Below, one piece after another: positions 1-5,653 of a stretch of 5,770 nucleotides of DNA. Numbering within the stretch: position 1 is the first letter of the stretch; every line of letters begins with the position of its first letter. A model generated the notes under the pieces. The model saw only the letters and a list, made by a program, of their open reading frames with translations. It made no database searches and was not told the DNA's origin. The position numbers and the translations under genes were made by a program. The DNA comes from Alphaproteobacteria bacterium (GTDB taxonomy: Bacteria; Pseudomonadota; Alphaproteobacteria; UBA6615). The stretch spans positions 1-5,770 of the forward strand of contig JAEPNS010000235.1 in the NCBI GenBank assembly GCA_017643325.1, read 5' to 3'.

Positions 1-534
1 GAGACCGCCGGTCGCGCCGGTGATCAGCACCCAGTCACCCTCCTTCGTGCCGAGCACGTTCTCGACCTGGTTGGCGGCGGTGCCGAGGTGGCGGCCGATC
101 ACGGTCGCTTCGTGGAAGCCGAGGTTGTCGGGGATGGGCACCGCACGCGAGGCCTTGGTGCGCACATACTGCGCGTAGCCTCCCCAGATGGTGACGCCGA
201 GGAAATCCACGGGCCCGAGGCCCGGGATGGACATGTAGGCATCGGGCTTGTCGGTCGGCACGAACAGGCTGCAGAAGACCCGGTCACCCACCTTGCGCTC
301 AGTGACATTCTCGCCCACGGCCGTGATCACGCCCGACGGGTCGACCCCGAGGATGTGCGGCAGCTCGGGCTTGTGGGCGTAGGTGCCCTCGCGCAGGTAG
401 ATGTCGAAGGTGCGGTTGACCGAGACCGCGTGGACCTCGACCAGCACGTCGTCGGGCCCGAGTTCCGGCGTTTCCACGTCCTGATAGGACAGGACATCGT
501 CGCCGCCAAAATCGGTCATCACCACAGCTTTCAT
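1..534 (-). CDS. Medium-chain dehydrogenase/reductase, zinc-free quinone-oxidoreductase-like (N-terminal part)
   Basis: This is the first 178 codons of a medium-chain dehydrogenase/reductase (MDR) on the minus strand; the gene runs off the window at base 1. It starts at ATG 534, preceded by GGGGAG about 6 nt upstream. The N-terminal half is the GroES-like fold, beginning MKAVVMTDFG, with the family block PHILGVDPSGVITAVGE (residues 59-75) and VGDRVF (82-87). The Rossmann part starts at about residue 165, and the nucleotide-binding loop ITGATGGL (171-178) is cut by the window edge. The zinc-alcohol-dehydrogenase signature GHE reads GVD here (63-65), and the usual catalytic Cys before it is absent (NRTFD, 40-44). 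The enzyme is therefore probably zinc-independent, as in NADPH:quinone oxidoreductases and enoyl reductases of this superfamily. The substrate is unknown. It is the last visible gene of a three-gene minus-strand group, 54 bp after the VOC gene. The family call is firm; the specificity is not. Confidence 0.9.
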   Translation of the reverse strand, partial: MKAVVMTDFGGDDVLSYQDVETPELGPDDVLVEVHAVSVNRTFDIYLREGTYAHKPELPHILGVDPSGVITAVGENVTERKVGDRVFCSLFVPTDKPDAYMSIPGLGPVDFLGVTIWGGYAQYVRTKASRAVPIPDNLGFHEATVIGRHLGTAANQVENVLGTKEGDWVLITGATGGL

Positions 535-565
535 CGTGTTTCTCCCCGTAATTCCTTTCGCCGCC

Positions 566-584
566 GCTCGCTTATGTCGCGAGC
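566..584 (-). other. Intercistronic stem-loop between VOC and dehydrogenase genes
   Basis: GCTCGC (566-571) and GCGAGC (579-584) form a perfect 6-bp stem around a 7-nt loop in the 54-bp gap after the VOC stop codon. On the minus strand no T-run follows, so it is not a convincing intrinsic terminator. It could be an mRNA-stability or processing hairpin within the operon, or chance in GC-rich DNA. Confidence 0.3.
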
Positions 585-588
585 AGAT

Positions 589-960
589 CTATTTCTCGAT
601 TGGCCGGGCAAAGCTTAGTTCGTGACCGTCGGGATCGAGAAGGTGAAAATACCGCTCGCCCCATTCCGCGTCGCGCGGCGCGGTCTCCGGCTCCAGCCCT
701 GCCTCGACCGCGCGCACGAACATCGCGTCCACGTCGGACACATAGAAGATCGCCCGTCCCCACCAGTTGAGCTTCGTGTCCTCGGGCTGGGCCGTGATGT
801 TGAGGTAGCCGTTGCCGGCCGCGAAGGAGGTGAACGCCGCGTCCGGCCCGCCGTAGATCCGCTCGAAGCCGAGCGCCTCGTAGAAGGCGACGGACCGCGC
901 CATGTCGTGGGTGCCCAGCGTGACCGCGGACAGTCCCTCGATTTTCGGCGCATCGCTCAT
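589..960 (-). CDS. VOC-superfamily protein (glyoxalase/bleomycin resistance/extradiol dioxygenase fold)
   Basis: This encodes a 123-residue protein, the usual length of a single two-module VOC domain. The first beta-alpha-beta module shows LSAVTLGTHDMARSVAFYEALGF (residues 10-32), the typical opening of the fold. The second has AIFYVSDVDAMFVRAVEAG (70-88) and ends with the hallmark LLDPDGHELSFARP (107-120). Of the usual metal-ligand positions, Glu114 in the C-terminal strand is present. The first-strand His position is Ala12 and the third-strand GH reads GR (68-69). Metal binding of the glyoxalase I type is therefore doubtful; the protein may bind ligands, or catalyse with other residues. The start ATG at 960 is preceded by AAGGGA at a rather long 12-nt spacing. 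It lies 22 bp after the Gfo/Idh/MocA gene, so cotranscription and a role in the same pathway are likely. VOC proteins in such clusters are often isomerases or lyases, but the reaction cannot be named. Confidence 0.88.
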   Translation of the reverse strand: MSDAPKIEGLSAVTLGTHDMARSVAFYEALGFERIYGGPDAAFTSFAAGNGYLNITAQPEDTKLNWWGRAIFYVSDVDAMFVRAVEAGLEPETAPRDAEWGERYFHLLDPDGHELSFARPIEK

Positions 961-982
961 GCCGCTATCCGTTCCCTTGCGT

Positions 983-1993
983 TCAAGCCACCTTCACGGG
1001 CTTCCCGGTCTCCGCCGACTCGACCACAGCTTCCAGCACCGCGATCCCGTGGACCACGTCGTCCTTCGGCACCGGATATGCCTCCCCGCCCGAACATGCG
1101 GCGGCGAAGGCCTCCAGCTCGGCGTTGACCATGTCGAAGCCCGAGAAATCCTCGGACTGGGCCTCTATCTTGCCCGTCGAGCCGGTGATCGGCCCGTCGC
1201 CGTTGGGCACGAACTCGAAAGATGAAAGGTCCGGCTTGCGGATCTCGAACGAGCCGCCCAACCCGTATGCCTGCACGCGGAAGCTCGGCGCGGTCGCGAG
1301 CATGTTGGCCATATACCCCGACATCCCGTTCTCGAACATGAACAGCATCGACGAGGTGTCGTCGGTGTCGTTCGGCACGGCACGGCGGAAGGACTGGCAG
1401 TAGGCCTCCTCGATCCGGCCGAACAGGTTGATGTAGATGTCGATGACGTGGACACCCATCGGGGTCAGCCCGCCGACGGGGGTCTCGGTCCTGTCGGCGC
1501 GCCACGCGTCGGCCGCGAGAAACATCCCGTTCGGCGCGCACATGGTCCCCTCCACATGCATCAGCTCCTTGAGCGCGCCCGCATCGACCAGTTCCTTTGC
1601 CCGGTGCACCGAAGGATGAAAGCGGCGGTTGAAGCCGGTGGCCAGAACGACGCCCGCCTTCTCGCAGGCCGCGAAGGCGGCCTCCGCATCCGCCTTGGTC
1701 AGCGTCAGCGGTTTTTCGCAGAAGACGTGCTTACCGGCGGCGGCCGCCGCCTCGATCTGCTCGCGGTGCTTCGAATGCGGGGTCGCGAGGACGACCGCGT
1801 CGAGGTCGTCGATCGCCAGCAGGTCATCATAGTCGTCAACCAGCGCGAAACCCTTGTCGTCGGCGTACTCCTGCGCCTTGGACTTCGTGCGCGTCGCGCC
1901 ATGCGTGAAGGTGATGTTGTCCGACTTGCCCTGGACGGAATCGACGAGGACCTTGCCCCACCATCCAAGACCGACGATTGCTGCGTTGACCAT
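983..1993 (-). CDS. Gfo/Idh/MocA-family NAD(P)-dependent oxidoreductase
   Basis: This encodes a 336-residue protein of normal length for the family, which oxidises or reduces hydroxyls on sugars, inositols and related ring compounds. The N-terminal Rossmann domain opens with AAIVGLGWWG (residues 4-13, the GxGxxG nucleotide loop). The family signature FCEKPLTLT (91-99) supplies the catalytic Lys94. The C-terminal alpha/beta domain carries GGLTPMGVHVID (174-185) with conserved His182 and Asp185. The Asp usually found four residues before this His is Pro178. I chose ATG 1993 because the nucleotide-binding fold begins directly there and GGGGGA lies upstream. The frame stays open to an ATG at 2167, but those 58 extra residues translate a palindromic repeat and are not family sequence. 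It is the first gene of the minus-strand group, followed by the VOC gene after 22 bp and divergent from the hydroxyacid dehydrogenase pair. The substrate is unknown. Confidence 0.92.
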   Translation of the reverse strand: MVNAAIVGLGWWGKVLVDSVQGKSDNITFTHGATRTKSKAQEYADDKGFALVDDYDDLLAIDDLDAVVLATPHSKHREQIEAAAAAGKHVFCEKPLTLTKADAEAAFAACEKAGVVLATGFNRRFHPSVHRAKELVDAGALKELMHVEGTMCAPNGMFLAADAWRADRTETPVGGLTPMGVHVIDIYINLFGRIEEAYCQSFRRAVPNDTDDTSSMLFMFENGMSGYMANMLATAPSFRVQAYGLGGSFEIRKPDLSSFEFVPNGDGPITGSTGKIEAQSEDFSGFDMVNAELEAFAAACSGGEAYPVPKDDVVHGIAVLEAVVESAETGKPVKVA

Positions 1994-2079
1994 GCGTGCT
2001 TTCCCCCGGGAACGTGAAATTTGGTTGCGGCAAGGATGCCATGTTCGAAGCGGAAGCGGAACGCCTGCCGCAACTGGGG

Positions 2080-2139
2080 CGTCATTCCTGCGAAGACAGG
2101 AATCCATTAACCCAGGCGCTTGCCTTCGCAGGGGTGACG
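2080..2139. repeat. Short palindromic dispersed-type repeat element
   Basis: The outer arms CGTCATTCCTGCGAAG (2080-2095) and CTTCGCAGGGGTGACG (2124-2139) are inverted repeats matching at 14 of 16 positions. Nested in the left part is a perfect 7-bp hairpin, ATTCCTG (2084-2090) and CAGGAAT (2097-2103), around a 6-nt loop. From memory, sequences of this form are scattered in many copies through proteobacterial genomes and leave telltale spurious peptides such as FLRRQESI or DSCLRRND when read through. Both strings appear in frames crossing this element. It sits in the divergent intergenic region between the Gfo/Idh/MocA gene and the hydroxyacid dehydrogenase pair, upstream of both. Only one copy lies in this window, so its dispersed nature is an inference. 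Confidence 0.7.
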
Positions 2140-2201
2140 AGCGAGGCGAGGGCAAACTTTGCGGCAACTCATCGATGGTATTCCGCCCGTGCCCGCCGGG
2201 C

Positions 2202-2207
2202 TATAGT
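2202..2207 (+). promoter_or_regulatory. Candidate -10 element for the hydroxyacid dehydrogenase operon
   Basis: TATAGT lies 38 bp before the ATG at 2246, a suitable distance for a short leader, and follows the repeat element. No good -35 hexamer is seen at 16-18 bp; TTCCGC at 2181-2186 is the nearest weak match, at 15 bp. I infer it from position and the -10 likeness alone. I found no convincing promoter for the opposite-strand genes in the rest of 1994-2245. Confidence 0.3.
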
Positions 2208-2245
2208 CGCCGACAACCAAACAATCTCAACGCCAGGGGGAAATC

Positions 2246-3175
2246 ATGAGCTTGCGTGTCGGTGTCTGCGGTCTGGGAATCATGGGTGGGGCCTTCGCGG
2301 CCAACCTCGTCAAAGCCGGCTTCGAGGTGACCGGGTTTGACCCGGTCAAGTCCAAGGTCAACGCATTGGTGAAGGCCGGCGGCAAGGCAGGCAAGAGCGC
2401 CGCGGATGTCGCGCGCAAGTCGGATGTGGTGATCACGTCGCTCACCTCGCCGAATATCCTCGATGCTGTCGTCAACGGGAAGGACGGGATCGCCGCCGGC
2501 GCGAAGAAGGGCCTGGTCGTGCTCGAAACCTCGACGCTCGGGGTCGAGGACAAGGACGCCGCGCGCGAATCGCTGGCGAAGAAAGGCGCGGTGCTGATGG
2601 ACGCCCCGGTCTCCGGTGCCGGCAAGCAGGCCGCCACCGGCGAGATCACGATCATGGTCTCCGGCGCCAAGAAGGACTTCAACACCGTGAAGCCCGTGCT
2701 CGAAGGCTTCACCATGCTGCAGTATCACGTCGGCCCGTTCGGCGATGGCATGAAGCTGAAGATGCTAATCAACATGCTCATCAGCGTGCACGGCGCGGCC
2801 TTCGCCGAGGCGATCACGCTGGCGCGCGCGTCGGGCATCGACCTCGATGTGTTCGGGGAAGTCCTCAAGAAGTCCGCCGGCAACAGCCGTGTGATCGAAT
2901 ACCGCGGCCCGCTGATGCTGGCCGACGAGTATGCCGATCCCAAGGTCAAGACCGCGGACCTGACGGTCATGATCAAGGACAACAATCTGATCGAGGACTA
3001 CGCCAAGTCGAACAACGCGCCGGTGCCGGTCTTCCAGGCGAGCATGTTCTCGGCCTACGCCGCGATGGCGCAGGGCTACGGTTCGGAGGACCCGGGCGTG
3101 GTCACACGCATCTACGAGCAGATGGCCGACATTCCGCGCAAGAAGAAGCGCGCGCCCGCGAAGCGCAAGAAGTAG
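2246..3175 (+). CDS. Beta-hydroxyacid dehydrogenase (3-hydroxyisobutyrate dehydrogenase-like), first of a tandem pair
   Basis: This encodes a 309-residue member of the 6-phosphogluconate/3-hydroxyisobutyrate dehydrogenase family, NAD(P) enzymes that oxidise 3-hydroxy acids to semialdehydes or keto acids. The nucleotide loop GLGIMG is at residues 9-14, and Asp32 after the second strand favours NAD over NADP. The substrate-binding motif DAPVSGAGKQAATGE spans 119-133. Catalytic Lys172 and Asn176 lie in GDGMKLKMLIN with the family's K-x3-N spacing, and a further conserved KD is at 244-245. The ATG at 2246 has AGGGGG 5 nt upstream. The C-terminus is unusual: the last 12 residues are RKKKRAPAKRKK, a strongly basic, probably disordered tail that family members normally lack and that its neighbour does not have. 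Only 2 bp separate it from the next, paralogous gene, so the two are surely cotranscribed and their products may form a mixed oligomer. The exact hydroxy acid is unknown. Confidence 0.93.
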   Translation: MSLRVGVCGLGIMGGAFAANLVKAGFEVTGFDPVKSKVNALVKAGGKAGKSAADVARKSDVVITSLTSPNILDAVVNGKDGIAAGAKKGLVVLETSTLGVEDKDAARESLAKKGAVLMDAPVSGAGKQAATGEITIMVSGAKKDFNTVKPVLEGFTMLQYHVGPFGDGMKLKMLINMLISVHGAAFAEAITLARASGIDLDVFGEVLKKSAGNSRVIEYRGPLMLADEYADPKVKTADLTVMIKDNNLIEDYAKSNNAPVPVFQASMFSAYAAMAQGYGSEDPGVVTRIYEQMADIPRKKKRAPAKRKK

Positions 3176-3177
3176 TC

Positions 3178-4050
3178 ATGGCGCTCGCGGCCGGGGTCGT
3201 CGGCCTCGGCAACATCGGGGCCGGTGTCGCGCGGAATCTTCTCGTGGCAGGCCACGACACGATCGGCTTCGACATAGACGCCGAGCGCACGTCCCTGCCC
3301 GGCCTGCGCCCCGCCGCCGATGCCGCGCAGGTCGCGGAGAACAGCGACCTCGTGGTGGTCGCGGTGCCCAACCTCGGCGCATGGCGGTCCACGCTCGCCG
3401 CCATCGCCGCCCACGGGCCGCGCGGACTGGCCGTTGCGGACCTGTGCACCTTTCCGCTGGAGGAAAAGGAACAGGCGCACGAGGAGTTGCGGCGCGCGGG
3501 AATCGCGCTGCTCGACTGCCCGGTGAGCGGGGCCCGCCCCCAGGCCGAGGCGGGCGAACTCGCGATGCTGGTCAGCGGCGACAACGATGCGTTCGAACGC
3601 GTCCGCGCGGCTCTGGAAGCTTTCTGCCGGAGCGTGACCCATGTCGGGACATTCGGGACATCGTCGAAGATCAAGTACGTGATCAACCTGATCATCTCGA
3701 TCCAGAACCTTGCATCCGCAGAAGCATTCCTGCTTGCCCGCAAGGCGGGGATCGACCTGCGGCAGATGGCCGACGCGGTGATGGACAGCGCGGCCTATTC
3801 GAAGGTGTTCGAGATCCGGGCGGACAAATGGATCAGCGGCGATTATTCGGACCCCACCGCCGAACTGGCGATCCAGCTCAAGGACAAGGACATCGTGCGC
3901 GACTTTGCCGCCGGGGTGAATGCGCCCACGCCACTGTTCGACGCGACCATGCCCTACTACATCGCCGCCGCGTCCCAGGGCCGCGAACAGGAAGATGCGG
4001 CGTCGATCCTCGCCGTACTCGAGGCGATGGCGGGAATGCCGCGCGACTGA
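3178..4050 (+). CDS. Beta-hydroxyacid dehydrogenase (3-hydroxyisobutyrate dehydrogenase-like), second of a tandem pair
   Basis: This encodes a 290-residue paralogue of the upstream gene, with the same domain order. GLGNIG (9-14) is the nucleotide loop, with Asp32 again favouring NAD. DCPVSGARPQAEAGE (113-127) is the substrate-binding motif. Lys166 and Asn170 in SSKIKYVIN are the catalytic pair, and KDKD (235-238) is the downstream lysine motif. Length and motifs are complete, so both copies look catalytically competent. By eye they share only roughly a third of residues in the N-terminal half, implying an old duplication or separate recruitment rather than a recent copy. The ATG lies 2 bp after the TAG of the first gene with only a weak AAGAAG upstream, so translation is probably coupled. 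It lacks the basic tail of its neighbour and ends MAGMPRD, matching the DIP just before that tail. It may act on the same substrate, on its opposite enantiomer, or on the next intermediate. Confidence 0.92.
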   Translation: MALAAGVVGLGNIGAGVARNLLVAGHDTIGFDIDAERTSLPGLRPAADAAQVAENSDLVVVAVPNLGAWRSTLAAIAAHGPRGLAVADLCTFPLEEKEQAHEELRRAGIALLDCPVSGARPQAEAGELAMLVSGDNDAFERVRAALEAFCRSVTHVGTFGTSSKIKYVINLIISIQNLASAEAFLLARKAGIDLRQMADAVMDSAAYSKVFEIRADKWISGDYSDPTAELAIQLKDKDIVRDFAAGVNAPTPLFDATMPYYIAAASQGREQEDAASILAVLEAMAGMPRD

Positions 4051-4130
4051 CCCCGGTCTCACGCACTGCGACGGACTGTCGGCGCGGCTGGCGGCAGTTC
4101 CCGCTCACGCGCGACATTGTCGGCTATCCG

Positions 4131-4136
4131 AGGAGG
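4131..4136 (+). promoter_or_regulatory. Ribosome-binding site of the cupin gene
   Basis: A perfect AGGAGG ends 5 nt before ATG 4142 and decides the start of the cupin gene. The frame is open further upstream, to 3920, but that part overlaps the preceding gene and has no comparable site. Confidence 0.8.
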
Positions 4137-4141
4137 CAGAG

Positions 4142-4666
4142 ATGGCACGACACATCCGGCGCATCGTCACCGGGCACGATTCCGAAGGGCGCTCGACCGT
4201 CCTGTACGAGGGCCCGGCGCCCAATCCCGTAAAACGCAAGGCCGGATGGACCGCGACGGTCCTCTGGCACACCGACAGCATGCCCGCGCGCTACGCCGAC
4301 GACGACCGCGCGCTCGGCGAGTTCGGCGTCGAGCCGCCCAAACACGGCACGATCTTCCGCACCGTCGAATTCCCGCCGGATTCCGAGACGGGTGAAGCGG
4401 ACAATGCCGAGGTGCTGGCCGAACTGGGACTCGACCCCGCCCAGAACGCGGCACGGCCCGACGTGCACCACACGCTTCACCGCACCGATACGGTCGACTA
4501 CCTGATCGTGCTGACCGGCGAGATCGACATGCAGCTCGACACCGGCGAGGTGCATCTGGAAGCCGGCGACGTTGTCGTCCAGCAGGGCACCGTCCACGCT
4601 TTCCGCAACCGCAGTGACTCCCCCTGCCTCGTCGCAGCCGTGCTGGTTGACGCCTCGGGCGGTTGA
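4142..4666 (+). CDS. Cupin-domain protein
   Basis: This encodes a 174-residue protein with one cupin barrel in its C-terminal half. Residues 109-126 give motif 1 in the form HHTLHRTDTVDYLIVLTG, with candidate metal ligands His110 and His113; Asp119 stands where the classical motif has Glu. Residues 142-156 give motif 2, GDVVVQQGTVHAFRN, with His152 as the further ligand. The N-terminal 105 residues form a distinct part (IRRIVTGHDSEGRSTVLYEG at the start, then WTATVLWHT and FRTVEFPP), which suggests a lid or second strand layer; I do not recognise it as a separate domain. Small cupins of this build include isomerases, dioxygenases and decarboxylases. The gene lies 91 bp after the hydroxyacid dehydrogenase pair in the same direction and probably belongs to the same pathway. 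The start is fixed by a perfect AGGAGG. The fold is clear; the reaction is not known. Confidence 0.9.
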   Translation: MARHIRRIVTGHDSEGRSTVLYEGPAPNPVKRKAGWTATVLWHTDSMPARYADDDRALGEFGVEPPKHGTIFRTVEFPPDSETGEADNAEVLAELGLDPAQNAARPDVHHTLHRTDTVDYLIVLTGEIDMQLDTGEVHLEAGDVVVQQGTVHAFRNRSDSPCLVAAVLVDASGG

Positions 4667-4689
4667 CTCGATCCAACTGAGTGGTTGAA

Positions 4690-4706
4690 GTGCGCGCGCG
4701 TGCACA
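4690..4706. other. Alternating purine-pyrimidine tract upstream of the lipoprotein genes
   Basis: Seventeen bases (GTGCGCGCGCGTGCACA) alternate strictly between purine and pyrimidine, the kind of tract that can adopt left-handed Z-DNA under negative supercoiling. It lies 44 bp before the first lipoprotein ATG, in the 84-bp gap after the cupin gene. I see no clear promoter hexamers in that gap. The tract may be chance in GC-rich DNA. Confidence 0.3.
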
Positions 4707-4750
4707 AGCGCCGCCATTTACGACCAACGATTGTTTCCGGGGGAATCCTC

Positions 4751-5188
4751 ATGCCGCTTCGTTCCTTGACCCTTGTCGCGCTCGCGGGCCTCTTGCTGGC
4801 CGCATGCAGCACCTACTCGTCGACCACCGTGAGCAAGCCCGGCGAAGAGCAGTCCAGAACCGAGACCGACCCCACAGTCGTGCGTGCCGATGTCGCGAGC
4901 GATCGCCCGGCGACCAATCCCGCGGACATCATCCTCACCAAGGACGACATCACCGACCGTTCCTACGAGGTGATCGGCGATATCAAGGTCACGGTGAACA
5001 AGACAACGATCTTCCACTCGGACCCGACACCGGAAAAGGTGGATGAACGGCTGCGGGAGAAAGCCGCGGAGCTCGGCGCCGACGCGGTGATTCTCGTGCG
5101 GTACGGCTCGGTCGGGGTGTCCGCCCTGAGCTGGGGTTCGCTGGACGGCCAGGGCCGGGCGGTCTTCTTTCCGAAGGGATCTTCCTAG
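4751..5188 (+). CDS. Small putative lipoprotein with a conserved C-terminal alpha/beta domain
   Basis: This encodes a 145-residue exported lipoprotein. Residues 1-19 are a lipoprotein signal peptide: Arg4, a hydrophobic run, then the lipobox LAAC with Cys19 as the lipidated residue. The +2 residue is Ser, not Asp, compatible with outer-membrane sorting. A low-complexity Ser/Thr-rich linker (about 20-58) leads to a compact domain, about 69-140. This contains RSYEVIGDIKVTV, then EKVDERLREKAAELGADAVILVRY, where the LGADAVI strand-helix pattern resembles small YbjQ-like (heavy-metal-binding-like) or similar envelope domains. I cannot name the family with certainty. ATG 4751 was chosen because it starts the signal peptide and has GGGGGAA 5 nt upstream; an in-frame TTG at 4685 would add a charged stretch before it. 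Its stop is followed directly by the next lipoprotein gene, so the two are very likely cotranscribed. Confidence 0.85.
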   Translation: MPLRSLTLVALAGLLLAACSTYSSTTVSKPGEEQSRTETDPTVVRADVASDRPATNPADIILTKDDITDRSYEVIGDIKVTVNKTTIFHSDPTPEKVDERLREKAAELGADAVILVRYGSVGVSALSWGSLDGQGRAVFFPKGSS

Positions 5189-5578
5189 GTGCGCAGGGCC
5201 GCACTGGCGGCTGCCGCCCTCGCTCTCGCGGCCTGTGCCCGCTCGGCGCCCGAACTGCCACCGGACTACGGCTCGGTCAGCGCGACGGATCGGCTGTCCG
5301 CCAGCGACTTCACGTCCGCGGACCTGAGGCTGACATGCGGCGATATCGTGTCCGAACAGAAGGCGATGACCGAGACAGCTCGCCAGCTGACCGGCGTGAT
5401 CGAGGCCAACCGCCAGCACAACCAGGTAGCGGGCTACTTCGGCGGCCTGTTCCTGTTTCCGCTCGTGGCCGTCAGGGAAAACCCTGACGAGAAAACCAAG
5501 CTGGACCGGATGCAGGACCGCTGGGATACGCTGACCCAACTCAAGCGATTCAAGGACTGCGATACGCCGAGCGGGTGA
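5189..5578 (+). CDS. Small putative lipoprotein, second of a tandem pair
   Basis: This encodes a 129-residue protein starting at GTG 5189, the base right after the TAG of the preceding lipoprotein gene. GAAGGGA lies 9 nt upstream, inside that gene's last codons, so the two are translationally coupled. The signal peptide is short (MRRAALAAAALALAAC), with lipobox LAAC and Cys16 as the lipidated residue. The mature part has LTCGDI (about 48-53), then a polar helix with EANRQHNQVAGYFGG. A hydrophobic segment (GLFLFPLVAV, about 85-94) follows, then a charged C-terminal helix, KLDRMQDRWDTLTQLKRFKDC. The two Cys near the ends of the mature chain (50 and about 124) could form a periplasmic disulfide. 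Similar small lipoproteins of unknown function occur in proteobacteria; I recognise no named family. The partner gene suggests a shared envelope function. Confidence 0.8.
   Translation: MRRAALAAAALALAACARSAPELPPDYGSVSATDRLSASDFTSADLRLTCGDIVSEQKAMTETARQLTGVIEANRQHNQVAGYFGGLFLFPLVAVRENPDEKTKLDRMQDRWDTLTQLKRFKDCDTPSG
5471..5488. other. Perfect 7-bp inverted repeat inside the second lipoprotein gene
   Basis: GTCAGGG (5471-5477) and CCCTGAC (5482-5488) flank AAAA, giving a perfect hairpin inside the coding region (residues 95-100, VRENPD). No T-run follows, so it is not a terminator. It could be an operator-like site, an mRNA hairpin or chance. Confidence 0.3.
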
Positions 5579-5598
5579 GTGTCGGCAGGATATCTGCT

Positions 5599-5627
5599 TT
5601 GACCGCGTTTCCCCTGACTCCTATGAT
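5599..5627 (+). promoter_or_regulatory. Near-consensus sigma70 promoter for the GST-like gene
   Basis: TTGACC (5599-5604) and TATGAT (5622-5627) are separated by exactly 17 bp. Each hexamer differs from consensus at one position. Transcription would start near 5634, giving a leader of about 20 nt before the ATG at 5654. This is the best promoter in the window. It makes the GST-like gene independent of the lipoprotein genes upstream and argues that the gene is live rather than a decayed remnant. Confidence 0.7.
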
Positions 5628-5640
5628 CAACTCATCATCA

Positions 5641-5645
5641 AGGGG
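5641..5645 (+). promoter_or_regulatory. Ribosome-binding site deciding the start of the GST-like gene
   Basis: AGGGG ends 8 nt before ATG 5654. It fixes a start upstream of the in-frame TGA, so ribosomes initiating here must meet codon 13. Confidence 0.7.
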
Positions 5646-5653
5646 AACATCCG

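Noticed and set aside
622..1128. Plus-strand open frame opposite the VOC and Gfo/Idh/MocA genes
   Set aside because: It has low-complexity Arg/Pro-rich translation, no ribosome-binding site and no domain; the minus-strand genes explain the region.
3112..4062. Long open frame of 316 codons on the minus strand opposite the second hydroxyacid dehydrogenase
   Set aside because: It is an antisense shadow caused by high GC codon use. Its translation is rich in Arg, His and Gly with no family motif, while the plus-strand frame has complete catalytic motifs.
4112..4122. Short palindrome CGACA-T-TGTCG before the cupin ribosome-binding site as an operator
   Set aside because: A 5-bp arm is too short to rank above chance in this GC-rich DNA, and no second copy or adjacent promoter was seen.
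3920..4141. In-frame N-terminal extension of the cupin gene
   Set aside because: It overlaps the end of the preceding gene, lacks cupin-like sequence, and the perfect AGGAGG before ATG 4142 gives a better start.
4685..4750. TTG start giving the first lipoprotein 22 extra residues
   Set aside because: The extension is basic and would bury the signal peptide; ATG 4751 begins the signal peptide and has its own GGGGGAA site.
5579..5598. Intrinsic terminator after the lipoprotein genes
   Set aside because: No stem followed by a T-run is present between the stop at 5578 and the promoter.
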